Notes: generated from the sequence alone by a model not told the origin. Shown: positions 1 to 11,690, counted from the first letter of the stretch. The stretch is DNA of 64,000 nt from Schistocerca nitens (GCF_023898315.1 NC_064619.1:302908150-302972149); one strand, 5' to 3'. Made by a program: numbers and translations.

Positions 1-811
1 AAATTGTTGACGGTGAGGTTTCGATAGAACACTTGTCGCGATTAGTCATGGTTTTTCTGAATGGTTAGTTCATTAATTAGTTAACGCAAAAGCAATCGTC
101 AAGTGAATGACGATTAATAGATGGCTGGAAAATCTTTTAGATAACAAGATTTCAAAAATGACTGTTGTGTTAGAACTGCGGTCACTATTTCTGTAGAGTA
201 CCTGTAAGAGTTACAACACTTTACAAATGTCCCTTCTTGAAATAGATTTGAGTTTACTAGCGTTAAGGAGTGTCTTAGGTATTCCCTGATGTATGTGGTA
301 TCGTGATGTTAATTTATATCTGGAGATATTGGCATACAGATAAATATTTTCTAGCAGTCGGTTGTAGTAACGATTTTGTGTAGGCAAATGACAGTACGAA
401 CACGAGATTAGATGACCTGCGACACAGTTATGTTATGCGGGCTGCATGCAAATCAGGCGACACGCTATTTAAGACGTTGGGATAGACATGCGTAGTACAT
501 TCATGCCAAGACATTTTAATCCACGATCGATCTCTTCCATGGTTTTTGTCATGTATTTATGATTCTACATTATTACTTTGCAATTCACAATTCAGTGCCT
601 ACAAAGGGTTAATCGAACAACCTTCAAACTATTTTCCACTTTTTCACTCGCGCACAGCGCACTTGAAAAGCAAACACTTACATCCTTCATTGCCGCCTCT
701 AATTTATCTTTCTTTACTACAGTATGATTCCCCCCTATGCAGGTGAGCCCAAACAAAATATTTTCGCTTTCGGAGGAGAAAGTTGGTGATTGAGATTTCA
801 TGCAGAATCTT

Positions 812-1000
812 GCAGCAAAGAAAACAACTTCCACTTTAATGATTGCCATCACCACTCATGTATCATATCCATGGCACTTTTTCCTTTTTTTCACAATAAT
901 ACAAAAGTCGCAATGAAAAAAACTTTCGCTTTAATGATGGCCACCCGCAGTCGCATATCATGTCCGTTGCACTTTCTTCCTTTTTTTTTGAAATAATAAT
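812..1000. repeat. Two-unit tandem repeat (period about 98 bp)
   Basis: Units 812-909 and 910-1000 share the pattern 'gcaRYgaaaa...ctttaatgat...ccatggcactttttcc' with moderate divergence. The second segmental copy (about 9495-9595) has a single unit, so this is a local duplication within copy 1 or a loss in copy 2. Confidence 0.6.
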
Positions 1001-1170
1001 AGACTAGCTGCAGTTATTTGCACTTTTCCGATGTCCTCCATCAATCTTGTTTGGTGTGGATCCCACAAAGTGCAGCAGTACTCCGGAAGAGGGTAGAGAG
1101 GATGGACAAGCGTAGTGTAGGCTGTCTCAGTAGTACAAAATTGTTAAGGCTTTCGTGGCCACCTGTTGAC

Positions 1171-1239
1171 AAACTACCTATTGGCTTCTGTCTCGGGTTC
1201 TTCGGCCGACATTCATCTAATGATTTTTCTGACGTTTCG
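1171..1239 (+). repeat. Left inverted arm of Penelope-like element
   Basis: 69 bp, inverse of 1753-1821, two mismatches. Its inner edge reads GACGTTTCG, the complement of the GAAA plus helix-III part of the hammerhead-like motif in the right arm. Confidence 0.9.
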
Positions 1240-1266
1240 ACGAAGGAGAAAAGAGACCCACTTGCA

Positions 1267-1641
1267 ATGTCGGGAATATACCGTATATCATGCACATGCG
1301 GAAAAGTTTATGTCGGAATGACTGGACGATCCATTAACACCAGGATCAAAGAGCATAAGCGACATTGCAGGTTGGGGCAGGTGGAGAAATCGGCCGTGGC
1401 AGAGCACGCACTGAATGAGACCGACCACGTAATAAAATTCGCCGACACGGAAGTTCTGGCTGTAGAGAAGCACTATCACACACGCTTGTTCAGAGAAGCT
1501 GTAGAAATACAAAAACACGCGAACAGTTTGAACAAGAAAGAGGAAAGCCTTAAGGTAAACGGATCCTGGCTTCCCGTACTGCAGCGAACGACCATCGCAG
1601 GTAGCAAGAGGAGAACCGCACCGGAAATGACCGCGGAATAG
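1267..1641 (+). CDS. GIY-YIG endonuclease domain of a Penelope-like element (partial gene)
   Basis: The frame encodes about 124 residues from an in-frame ATG at 1267 and is open further upstream into the inverted arm. The GIY-YIG core is clear: Gly-Ile-Tyr at residues 3-5, then a CxC-containing turn, then Tyr-Val-Gly, followed by a basic helix with TRIKEHKRHC and the AVAEHA segment usual in Penelope-like C-terminal domains. In the family this domain nicks DNA for target-primed reverse transcription. The RT domain that should precede it is absent, so the product cannot support retrotransposition by itself. The frame has no internal stop, which with the 12-bp target duplication suggests a fairly young insertion. 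No host gene is implied. Confidence 0.85.
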   Translation: MSGIYRISCTCGKVYVGMTGRSINTRIKEHKRHCRLGQVEKSAVAEHALNETDHVIKFADTEVLAVEKHYHTRLFREAVEIQKHANSLNKKEESLKVNGSWLPVLQRTTIAGSKRRTAPEMTAE

Positions 1642-1752
1642 CCCACGGACGTTGGCGCGCCAGGTACATATAGTCTGCGGCTGCGAGTTCGGCTCTAGTT
1701 CACCACCGGCAATGGAGGGTGAAGCTTTGACAATACCAGCCACTCGTGCTGG

Positions 1753-1821
1753 CGAAACGTCAGAAAAATCATTAGATGAACGTCGGCCGAAGAACCCGAG
1801 ACAGAAGCCAATAGGCAGTTT
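1753..1821 (+). repeat. Right inverted arm with hammerhead-like remnant at its inner edge
   Basis: Inverse of 1171-1239. Immediately upstream, 1733-1757 reads CCAGC, 7-nt loop, GCTGG, C, then GAAA and ACGTC. This is the helix II, GAAA and short palindromic helix III layout of a minimal type-I hammerhead. The upstream core that should read CUGANGA instead reads TTGACAA followed by T, so the motif is decayed or unrelated. Confidence 0.6.
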
Positions 1822-1839
1822 GTCTCAGTAGTATATGCT

Positions 1840-3110
1840 GCCTTTTCTAAGTGTTCTGCCACTAAATCGCAGTCTTTGGTTACATTTCATTACAACATTA
1901 TGTATGTAATCGTTCCAGTTTAAGTTATTCGTAATGGTAATCCCTAAGTATTTAAATGACTTCATAGATTATGTGACTTATCGTCTAATCGAAATTTAGC
2001 GGATAACTTTTATCACTCAGTGGATGAGCTCATGCTTTTCATTGTTTGCATTTAATTGCCACTTTTTGCACCATACATATATCTTGTCTAAATCATTTTA
2101 CAATTGGTTTTCAGCATCTGATGATTTTACGAGACGTTAAATAACAGTCTCATCTTCCAACAGTATAAACCGACTGCTGGGATTGCCTCCTAACTCGTTT
2201 ATGTAATCTAGGAACAGCAGCGGTCGTATACCACTTCCTTAGAGAGCGGCAGATATTACTTCTGTTTTTCTCGATGATAATCCGTCAGTTATTACGAATT
2301 GTGAACTTTCCGACAGAAAATCATGAAACCAGTCACACAACATAGACGATACTCCGTAGCCATGCAATTTGATTAGAGATCGCTTGTGAGGTCGGGTGTC
2401 AAGAATGTAAGGATATCTAGAAATATAATATCCATTCGACATCCCATGTCGATAGCACTCATTACTACATGAGTATTTCACAAGGAAGATCTCTTATGAA
2501 ACCGTGCTGTTTATCGGGAACTCGTTTTATTGAAGGTATTTCGTAGAGTTCGATCACAGTATATGTTCCAAAATCCTACGAAAAATCGATGTTAGTGATG
2601 TGGGTCTGTAATTCACCGGACTGCTCCTATTTCCTTTGTAGGGTATTGTTGTGATCTGTGCAACTTTCCTGTCTTACGGTACCGATCTTTCGATGAGGCA
2701 GCGGTTGCATATCGTTTCTAAGTAGGGCACAGAACGGAAAAAAAACACTGTATGATGCACTGAGGACCCCAGAAACATGGACGCAGTTGAATGCAGTCAC
2801 CCACAATATCTCAAAAGGAGAGCATGACATATATAAACAGCATCCTCCGAAAGGAAAGTAATGAGTACCAGTCTGGAAAAGACATGCCTTTATTATGTGA
2901 GTCAAGCTGCTTCGTAAGGCCGAGGATATCTGCCTCTAAGTTACTCATGTTGGCAGCTGTTCATAGGTAGAATTCTAATACATTTACTTGTTCCTCTTTG
3001 TTGAAGGAGTTTCGGTCAACCGCGTTTAGTAGCTCTGCTTCAGTGGCTTTGTCACTGGTAACATTACCTTTACTGTCGTCTGGTGAAGGTACTGGTTGTG
3101 TATAGCCGCT
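1840..3110 (-). pseudogene. Non-LTR retrotransposon remnant (copy 1)
   Basis: Minus-strand fragments read in order as a LINE. A spacer piece lies at 2961-3110 (EEQVNVLEFYL). A reverse transcriptase piece lies at 2239-2481, with the HKRSLIKLHGYGV and LCDWFHDFL segments and then SSRKTEVIS, which is the usual lead-in to the thumb and YADD region. A C-terminal RT piece near 1850-1960 would read KYLGITITNNLNWN. Frameshifts and stops separate them. The same pieces occur in the same order at 9715-10861. The catalytic YxDD motif is not visible. An R1-like tail (2725-2857) interrupts it. I assign it to the Jockey/CR1 range of LINEs by motif style only. Confidence 0.75.
2725..2857 (+). repeat. Extra copy of the R1-like 3' tail
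   Basis: This stretch matches 3888-4003 closely (gaacggaaaaaaaacactgt, the atgcagtcacccacaat block, the gcatgacatatataaacag block). It lies in the middle of the minus-strand LINE remnant and has no counterpart at the equivalent place in the second segment (about 10590). It is a short 3'-end insertion or a conversion tract. Confidence 0.65.
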
Positions 3111-3149
3111 CGTGTACTTCATATATGAGCAGATTTGCGGAGAGATTTC

Positions 3150-4003
3150 GAGACAGTGTCTACTTGTTCTGTTCGAAAACACAAGACAGCACAACACAAA
3201 CATAAAACGCGAAGTTGTAACTAGATATCTTGGGGTGCACACTGACGAACGACAGAGCTTGAATGAATATATACGACTAATCACAATCACAGCCGAAAGT
3301 ATACTTCGCAACCTAGCAACATTAAATTCGACATGGTAGAGACTTCCACTCACACACATAAAAATTTATCATGTACACTTTTCGAGACGGTATTGAGCTT
3401 TGCAGTTAGCAGATAGACACATAGACTCACTCTCGTCATGAATAGGATCATTATTTGGCGGTGGCAGAGAAATGTATTACTTAGAGCATCTGGGCCGTTC
3501 GGCACCACATCAGTCGATTGGTCGTATGTAGTATTTGGAGATGGGTAGACCTGAGAGACTGTTGCAGGTCTCTGGGCAGCATGCAGAAGATAGGCGTCAT
3601 CCAAATAGTTGGTTGGTGGACACTTGGCAAAAAAAGAGTGGGATGTGAACGATAAGGGCCATCGAGTGTATTCATTTTTCCCCAATCTCAGGGGGCAGTT
3701 TGGGTTGCACCATGTCGACACCAACCGAGGCATGGTTCATTTCGTGACTGGACACGGCCCTTACACCACGTACTTACAACGCATGTCACTTCCAGAAACC
3801 AATCGTTGCACATGCGGGGAAATTAGTTTCCCAGTACACATTCTTTTGAAATGCATTAGCTACAGGAATGTAAGCAGTTACAATGAACACAGAATGGAAA
3901 AAAACACTATATGATGAACTGAGGAACCCATAGACATGCACACAGTTGAATGCAATCACGCACAATATCTGAAAACGAGAGCATGACATATATAAACAGG
4001 CCC
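3150..4003 (+). pseudogene. R1-like LINE remnant, RT end to C-terminal zinc motif (copy 1)
   Basis: Plus-strand pieces appear in this order. RYLGVHTDERQSLNEYI (about 3215-3270) is the end of an RT domain. A segment near 3440-3560 reads RNVLLRASGPFGTTSVD and resembles the 'QR.LLR..GA.RTTS' block of R1-type elements. An open frame at 3609-3914 carries GHGPYTTYLQRM and a Cys-x-Cys-Gly...His...Cys pattern typical of the C-terminal zinc knuckle of R1/I-type LINEs. Frameshifts separate the pieces. The paralogous copy is at 10920-11690, so this insertion predates the segmental duplication. Confidence 0.75.
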
Positions 4004-4509
4004 ATCAATTCATCTGGAGCAGAATACGAAGACAGGCCGACGTAGATTGCTCGAATAGCTCCAGTACTGACGATGATACGGGTGACAGTGCTATCACTGT
4101 TATAACATAGACACACATGTGAAGCATATGTAACTAATCACATTAACATTAATTGAAGATTGCAATTTATACCTTATTATGAACAAATCTGATTAAAAGT
4201 AACAGTAATTAAAATAGTTTGCGGATGGTTATTCTTCTAGAATCCATGTTAAACCTTTACCCAATGTCGATAAGTAGTTTAATAAATGTACACGTCATAG
4301 TAAATTTAATAATATCAATATAATATAATTGTAATACAAAATAAGCAAGAAAACTCACATAGCGTAAATACAGAACAGTATCAGATTAAGCATATTATGC
4401 AATTATAAAAATTTAATGGTTCCACTACTCAAAAAAGTCTGCGAACAAATCGAGTTTTCCCGAAGAGTAATGTTCGTGTGTATAGTAATAGAATGGGTAG
4501 CGCCGCATG

Positions 4510-7494
4510 TGGACGCTGCAGTTGAGTTCAGTACCAAGTCCCCTTCCTCAGGTAATGGTGGTGAAAGGATATCTATATCTACTCATTCTTGATTTTTTTT
4601 ATTCTCTTCTAATATTTATACCATAATCTTATAATGTCCTAAATTCAAGTTTCTGTATTTTTCGTTAAAAAATAAACGTAATTACTGTAAGTAAATAAAG
4701 GATAACACTAATGTCCAGGCAAAAGAAATCCTCGTGTCCCCACCTCAACGTGGTGCTGCATGGGCAACAGTGCCTGTGGTTTCAACTGCGTAGCTCAGTT
4801 TTGCTGCGCGGTGGTGGCCATGGGTACTGGCTAAGAGGTCCGTGTGGAGCACTGCGGCCCGCATAAAATAGACGACAGACCCTAGCATTCACAATGCAGC
4901 TTTAAAAAAAATAAAAAATAAAAAAAATACTACTTGGTCTATATCTTTCAACTGCCGTCGGTACTGTTTCATTGGATTTAAGCCACATCTGGTGTACGCT
5001 TACATAGTTAGTTTAGAACAAACGGAGACCGTCTCTTAAGATAGGGGCAAGCGAAGTTATATCTGTTTTTTGAAATGGATTTATGTTGCTTTTATTTTTG
5101 GTGGATTTCGATGTTACGTTATTCAGTATAGCCACGACATTTACGGTCGCTAAGCCCTGTAGCCGTAATGATGGTCCCTATTTGCTCAGGATTATTTGTT
5201 GGAAAGAAGTCAAAGTCTGTTTTCGCAAAATTTTACGCTTGGAGCGGGACCTTGAACTAACTCCTGAAAATAACTGTAAGGGAGCGCATTCAGTACAGTA
5301 CCCTCTGAACAATAAGTAGTATCCAAAAGCGCTGGCTCCACTCTGTTTGCACTGCGTGCACTTACGCAAATAAGGTAACTAGATACATAGAGGTCGATTA
5401 TATCTGCACTAATCACATGCTTGTAATGTTGTCCAGTGAGGCATCTAATGTTAAAATGCCTGTTTTTAGTCCAGGAAGGTATTTCCACACAGAAACTAAA
5501 ACTAATTTTGTCCTTATTGCAAACTGTCTCTCTTAGCCATCACTAGCACTATGATTGACAACTAAACACTACGGTAAGTCGTTAGATCGTGGGGGAACGA
5601 TGTCGTCCACCAAAGCTGCAGTTGCGTTGCTTCCAGGTTGTAACCTCGTAGGATGATAAAATTTTAATTCTTATGTGAAAGCACTATAGCGGTTCGGGTA
5701 GCTGGATTTGACAACTAATGCACATTAAAATCATCCTACCTGACACAAGAAAACTATTATTCGACTTCATTTCTTCGATAACACTCACTCCGTACAGGGC
5801 ACCGTTAATCGACATTCCTGCCTTCCCCTTCCTATTAAATCTTAAATCACCACAAACCTATGCACCAGTCGCCATTTTCCTGATAAATTTTGCCGGCAAT
5901 GGTAGATTGTGTACTTAGTATTTCTCACATTCTGTGCTACAAGAATCCTGGTTACAACGTTGTTGTTACTGCATCGTGTACACACTATAAAATGAATTAT
6001 TTCTGATATTCCAACAAACTGATGCTGTTAACAGACCGACGAGTTGCAAGTTGCACTGTGCGATATATAACATGGAGAGAAGCTTAAATGGGAGCAACGC
6101 TTCCTGTCGAAACTTCCGAAGCCTACAGTGTTGACAGTTTGTGAGATGGCCATTAAGTGATTTTATTTCAGTGATTACAAAATCAAGGTGAAGGTACGCA
6201 CTGGGTAGCCGAGGCAGCTGGTTAATGATGCTTCGATCCAGTATGAAATGACTTTGTTGAGTAGACTATAAACCACTCCAGGGAGTCAGGAATTCTCATC
6301 AGGTGTGGCGCACCACTGCTACGACAAATTCACGATCGAGAAATGTCTGGAGTTATGTGATCTGGTTGGTTACTACTAGCTTGGTATCTGTAGGGTCAGG
6401 TTTCAACACCCACTTCAGGTGAAAGTTTTCGACACGCACTGTTAGAGCCTACTTAGCCCTGATTACACCAAAATAAGAGCATACGATTCGTCCGTGCTTT
6501 CAAATCCGCATTAATCTTGTTGTCTCTTCGCTACAGAATAACCGTTAGGTGGGATTATGGCAGAGCTGTAAGTGGCAGCATGTCGAAACTCTCTCCACAG
6601 TAACCTTTCTTACATTAATATTTTTGTTTTAAAATACCAAACGCCACTTATTTCAGTATTTTATTTCAGCTTGAGATGTTGAATATATTGGTTCTGTTTT
6701 CACGGGATTTGATCCTTTTAGGACGACATAGTGCCATCAGTTCGTTGTTTGCTCCAGGTTCCAAACGCCTCAAGTCCTCTACGTAATGCGTGTGTCAGGT
6801 TTAGAACTCTGGGTCGACGCAAAAGCTTTTATAATTTCTGCCAGGTTTACCATGAGCACACCTAACTGTTGATGGAAATTTATCTTCGTTTTTAACATGT
6901 CTTCAGTTATTGTCAGTAACGATATGCGATGGTTTTGATTCCCAGAGACAGACACAGGGTGTTCGATACCCAGTCATCGCTGTAGTCTTCGTCGCGTCAC
7001 TTCTACTTTAAACATAGGCGCATATCGATTCTGGTGAAAGAAACCTATATTTCTGATGTCCATTCGTGGCTAGAATACAACGGCGATAGATGACTGGTTC
7101 AAGTCCTGGGAAGGCAGAAAATATTAATTTTCTCGTCATTGCAGTTCCAAACATATCGCTACTGCTGAGAAAATTCGATATCTGGCGTATCTCCGTGCTC
7201 ACATAACCATCTGATTAGGTGTTGGGTTCGAATCACTATCCAACACATACATTACGTCATTTCAATATGTTTGACAACTTTCTTGGTTAGCTAAAAGAAA
7301 CTACAATTTCCAGATAGTTGTCTCGATCCAGTATAAAACCTTTCGCCACGTAATTTAAATTTCAGGTTCGCTAAATGATACTGGCAAAAATGTATTATAT
7401 CACATCTCTTTGAAGCTGTTCAGAAATGACTATCAGTGCTGTGGACGAGTCTCGCAACATATAAATAACTCACATTTCTTATGTCGCATTGTAT
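4510..7494. other. Non-coding stretch, no gene recognised
   Basis: I see no supported coding region here. 4735-4930 ends in an A-rich run (4904-4928) and could be a retroposed sequence, but no head or target duplication is recognisable. Short open frames near 5083-5488, 5718-5918 and 7008-7202 have no protein-like composition or family motif. Confidence 0.5.
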
Positions 7495-7496
7495 TA

Positions 7497-8837
7497 CGAG
7501 GGCAGTTCAATAAGTAATGCAACACATTTTTTTTCTGAAACAGGGGTTGTTTTATTCAGCATTGAAATACACCAGGTTATTCCCCAATCTTTTAGCTACA
7601 CAACACTATTTTTCAACGTAATCTCCATTCAATGCTACGGCCTTACGCCACCTTGAAATGAGGGCCTGTATGCCTGCACGGTACCATTCCACTGGTCGAT
7701 GTCGGAGCCCACGTCGTACTGCATCAATAACTTCTTCATCATCCGCGTAGTGCGTCCCACGCATTGCGTCCTTCATTGGGCCAAACATATGGAAATCCGA
7801 CGGTGCGAGATCGGGGCTGTAGGGTGCATGAGGAATAACAGTCCACTGAAGTTTTGTGAGCTCCTCTCGGGTGCGAAGACTTGTGTGAGGTCTTGCGTTG
7901 TCATGAAGAAGGAAAAGTTCATTCTGATTTTTGTGCCTACGAACACGTTGAAGTCGTTTCTTCAATTTCTGAAGAGTAGCACAATACACTTCAGAGTTGA
8001 TCGTTTGACCATGGGGAAGGACATCGAACAGAATAACCCCTTCAGCGTCCCAGAAGACTGTAACCATGACTTTACCGGCTGAGGGTATGGCTTTAAACTT
8101 TTTCTTGGTAGGGGAGTGGGTGTGGCGCCACTCCATTGATTGCCGTTTTGTTTCAGGTTCGAAGTGATGAACCCATGTTCCATCGCCTGTAACAATCTTT
8201 GACAAGAAATTGTCACCCTCAGCCACATGACGAGCAAGCAATTCCGCACAGATGGTTCTCCTTTGCTCTTTATGGTGTTCGGTTAGACAACGAGGGACCC
8301 CTCGGGAACAAACCTTTGAATATCCCAACTGGTGAACAATTGTGACAGCACTACCAACAGAGATGTCAAGTTGAGCACTGAGTTGTTTGATGGTGATCCG
8401 TCGATCATCTCGAACGAGTGTGTTCGCACGCTCCGCCATTGCAGGAGTCACAGCTGTGCACGGCCGGCCCGCACGCGGGAGATCAGTCAGTCTTGCTTGA
8501 CCTTGCGGCGATAATAACACACGTTTTGCCCAACGACTCACCATGCTTTTGTCCACTGCCAGATCACCGTAGACATTCTGCAAGCGCCTATGAATATCTG
8601 AGATGCCCTGGTTTTCCGCCAAAAGAAACTCGATCACTGCCCGTTGTTTGCAACGCACATCCGTTACAGACGCCATTTTAACAGTTCCGTACAGCGCTGC
8701 CACCCGTCGGAAGTCAATGAAACTATACGAGACGAAGCGGGAATGTTTGAAAATATTCCACAAGAAATTTCCGGTTTTTTGAACCAAAATTGGCCGAGAA
8801 AAAAAAAAGTGTTGCATTACTTATTGAACTGCCCTCG
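7497..8837 (-). mobile_element. Complete mariner element
   Basis: A 1341-bp element bounded by TA dinucleotides (7495-7496 and 8838-8839), with 29 bp of perfect terminal inverted repeat beginning CGAGGGCAGTTCAATAAGTA and further imperfect matching inward. Size, TA target and DD34D transposase all fit mariner. It lies between the two segmental copies. Confidence 0.95.
7606..8676 (-). CDS. Mariner transposase, intact (356 aa)
   Basis: The transposase cuts and pastes the element at TA dinucleotides. The chosen ATG (complement of 8674-8676) begins MASVTDVRCKQRAVIEFL, the normal mariner start; the open frame extends 47 residues upstream but that part runs into the terminal repeat. Two helix-turn-helix regions lie at about residues 10-55 and 85-125. 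The catalytic triad is Asp165 in the TGDGTW block, Asp259 in HDNARPH and Asp294 in SPDLAPSDF, with 34 residues between the last two (DD34D). The usual TGDETW has Gly in place of Glu. The WVHHFEPE and YSPDLAPSD blocks are intact and there is no stop or frameshift, so this is probably a recent insertion. Confidence 0.95.
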   Translation of the reverse strand: MASVTDVRCKQRAVIEFLLAENQGISDIHRRLQNVYGDLAVDKSMVSRWAKRVLLSPQGQARLTDLPRAGRPCTAVTPAMAERANTLVRDDRRITIKQLSAQLDISVGSAVTIVHQLGYSKVCSRGVPRCLTEHHKEQRRTICAELLARHVAEGDNFLSKIVTGDGTWVHHFEPETKRQSMEWRHTHSPTKKKFKAIPSAGKVMVTVFWDAEGVILFDVLPHGQTINSEVYCATLQKLKKRLQRVRRHKNQNELFLLHDNARPHTSLRTREELTKLQWTVIPHAPYSPDLAPSDFHMFGPMKDAMRGTHYADDEEVIDAVRRGLRHRPVEWYRAGIQALISRWRKAVALNGDYVEK

Positions 8838-9714
8838 TAGATAACAAGTACGATAGGTTCGTTTCGAACAGCCTGTTGATCAAGGCGACAGTAAGAAGAT
8901 AATGGAATTACTAGTTATGCGTTGGTGATGGTGAGATTTCGATAGAGGTCTCTATTAGTCATGGTTTTTCTAAGTGGTTAGTTCATTAATTAGCTAACGC
9001 AAAAGCACTCGCCAAGTGAACGACGTTTAATACGTGGTTACAAAAATCTTTTAGAGAACAAGATTTCAAAAATGACTTGTGTTGGAGCTGCGATAACTAT
9101 TTCTGACAGGTAGCAATAACAGTTGTAACACTTTACAAATGTCACTTCTTGAAATAGATTTGAGTTTACAAGCGTTAAGGAGTGTCTTAGGTATTCCCTG
9201 ATATATCTGGTATCTTGATGTTAATTTATATCTGGAGCTATTGCCATACAGAGAAGTATTTTCTAGCGGTCGCTTGTGGTAACGGTTTTGTGTAGTCAAA
9301 TGACAGTACGAACACGAGTTTAGAGGACCTGCAACACAGTTATGTTATGTGGGCTGCATGCAAATCAGGCGACACGCCATTTATGACGTTGGGATAGTCA
9401 TTCGTAGTGCGTTCATGCCAAGACACTTTCGTCCACGATCGATCTCGTCCATGCTTTTTATCATATATTTCTGAATATCTTGAAAAAATCTTGCAGCAAT
9501 GAAAAAAAAACTTCGCTTTAATTATTGCCATAACCACTCGCGTGTCATATCCGTGGCACCTTTTGCCTTTTTTTCGCAATAATACAAGACTAGCTGCACT
9601 TATTTGATCTTTTTCGATGTCCTTTGTCAACCTTGTCTGGTGCGAATCGCACAAGGCGCAGCAGCACTCCAGAAGAGGATGGACAAGCGTAGTGTCGGAA
9701 GTCTCCTTAGTACA

Positions 9715-10861
9715 TGTTGCCTTTTCGCAGTCTTTGGTTAGCTTTCCTCACAACATTATTTATGTAACCGTTCCAGTATAAGTTATTCATAATGGTAATC
9801 CCTAAGTATTTAGTTGAATTCACAGATTTATGTAACTTACCGTGTAACCGAAATTTAGCGGATTCCTTGCATGAGCTCACGCTTTTCATTGTTTGCATTC
9901 AATTGCCATTTTTTAACCCCACAGATACCTTGTCTAAAACATTTTACAATTGATTCTGAGCATTTGATGACTTTATGAGACGGTGAATAACATCATCATC
10001 TTTAAACAATACAAGAGGACTGCTCGGATTATCTCATTTCTCGTGTATGCAGACTGGGAACAGCAGAGGGCGTATAGCACTTTCTCGGAGAGCAGCAGAT
10101 ATCACTTCTGTTTTACTCGATGACATTCGCTCAGTTATTACGAACTGTGAAGGACAGGAAATCACGAATCCAGACATACAGCAAGACGACACTCCGTAGC
10201 CATACGATTTGATTAGAGATCGCTTGTGAGGTATGGTATCTAAAAACTTCTTGAAAACTGGAAACCTGGGACCCATTTGGCATCCCCTGTCGATAGGATT
10301 CATTCCTTCATGAGGCTAAACAGATAATAATGTGTTTCACAAGAACGTTCTCTTAGGTATCCGTGCTGTTTGCTGATAAATGGTTTTATTCGAGGTAATT
10401 CGTAATGTTTGAGCACAGTTTATGTTCCAAAATGCTACTAAAAATCGATGTTAGTAATGTGGGTTTATAATTCACCAGATAGTTTATTTTTCCTTTCTAG
10501 AGTATTGTTGTGAACCGTGCAACTTTTCCGTATTACGGTACTGCTGTTTCGGCAAGTGAGCGGTTGCATGTTATTACCAAGTACGGCGCTGTTGTATCAG
10601 CGTACTCTTAAAGCTACGTAACTAATACCAGTCTGGACCAAACATACCTTTATTAAGTGATTTAAGCTGCTTCCCAAAATCATGGGTATCTGCCTCTAAG
10701 TTACTCATGTTGTTAGATGTTCTTAATAAGAAATCTAGAACATTTACTTGGTCCTCTTTTGTCAAGAAATTTCGGACAACCGCTTTTAGTAACTCTGCTT
10801 CAGTGGCATTATCATCGGTAACATTATTTTTGCTGTCGTGTGGCGAAGGAACTGGTTGCAT
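9715..10861 (-). pseudogene. Non-LTR retrotransposon remnant (copy 2)
   Basis: Minus-strand pieces: 10622-10861 (ends QVNVLDFLLRTSNNMSNLEA, the same spacer as at 2961-3110 in copy 1), 10034-10303 (IPHKRSLIKSYGYGV, VITERMSSSKTEVIS) and 9707-9898 (STKYLGITIMNNLYWNGYI), in LINE order. Stops and frameshifts make it non-functional. This copy preserves the spacer better than copy 1. Confidence 0.75.
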
Positions 10862-10919
10862 ATTGCCGCTGGTGTACTTTATATATGACCAGGTTTCCTG
10901 CCAGATTCCGAGACAGAGT

Positions 10920-11690
10920 AGTAGTAATTAGATACCTTTTCGTACACACTGACGAATGACATAACTTCAACTAATACATATGATTAATCAAAAACAAAGC
11001 CGAAAGTATACTTCACAAACCAGCGACTTTAAATTTGATACGATACACACTGCCACTCAGACACATAAGACTGTATGACTGTGCACTTTTTGAGACGGTG
11101 TGGAGCTGTGCAGTTAGTACATGAGCACACAGACTCGATCTCGTCATGAACATGATTACTATTTGGCGTGGCCATAGGAGTGTATTACTTATAGTATTTG
11201 GGACGTTCGGCACCACATCAGTCGATTCAGTATTTTTAGTGCTTGGAATATACCTGATTGAGATAACCATCAGATATCGGGCTGCAACATACTGGCTGAA
11301 GACGGGCAGACCTGAGAGAGTGTTGCAGATCACTGGACAGCACACAGAAGATAGGCGTCAACTAAAAAATTTGGTGCGGGTGGACGCTTGACAGAATAAT
11401 GGGATAAGTGAGATAAGACCATCGAATGTATTCACTTTTCCCCAGTATCAGAGAGTGGTTACAGTTGCACCACGTCATCCCCAGACGAGGCATGGCTCTT
11501 TCTAAAACCAGTCGTTGCACATACAGGGAAATTAGTTTCCCAGAACACTTCCTTTTAAAATGCAGTAGATATAAGCACTTAAGTAGTAACCCAGAACACA
11601 TAATGGATAAAAACACTGTTTGATGTTCTGAGAAACCCCGATACATAGACACAGTTGAACGTAATCACCCACAACATCTCAAAAGCGGAG
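10920..11690 (+). pseudogene. R1-like LINE remnant (copy 2)
   Basis: Counterpart of 3150-4003. The frame at 11146-11391 reads MNMITIWRGHRSVLLIVFGT and TTSVDSVFLVLGI, the block after the RT domain. The frame at 11426-11623 holds the C-terminal motif, decayed (CTYREISFPEHFLLKC instead of Cys-x-Cys-Gly). Several frameshifts. Confidence 0.7.

Larger units (their letters stand above)
1136..1821 (+). mobile_element. Short Penelope-like element with inverted pLTR fragments
   Basis: A 686-bp insertion flanked by a 12-bp target duplication, GTCTCAGTAGTA, at 1124-1135 and 1822-1833. The paralogous segment keeps the empty site, GTCTCCTTAGTA at 9701-9712. Inside are 35 bp of 5' tail, then a 69-bp arm (1171-1239) that is the inverse of 1753-1821 with only two mismatches. 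Between the arms sits a GIY-YIG endonuclease frame but no reverse transcriptase. Penelope-like elements normally encode RT followed by GIY-YIG, so this copy is internally deleted or 5'-truncated. Tail-IR-ORF-IR order and a variable-length target duplication fit this class. Confidence 0.85.
1..4510. repeat. Segmental duplication, copy 1
   Basis: This segment matches about 8920-13720 through many consecutive blocks. The start of the window matches 8923 onward, the 'gcaaaagca' stretch near 85 matches 9000, the minus-strand reverse transcriptase remnants match, the plus-strand R1-like remnants match, and the AT-rich tail near 4390-4470 matches 13285-13720. Order and orientation are conserved and similarity is high but clearly diverged, with many small indels. 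Several different elements are shared in the same nested order, so duplication of a composite segment explains it better than two independent insertions. The left limit lies outside the window. Confidence 0.75.

Noticed and set aside
4735..4930. A SINE or small-RNA pseudogene with an A-rich tail
   Set aside because: No Pol III boxes or target duplication could be shown.
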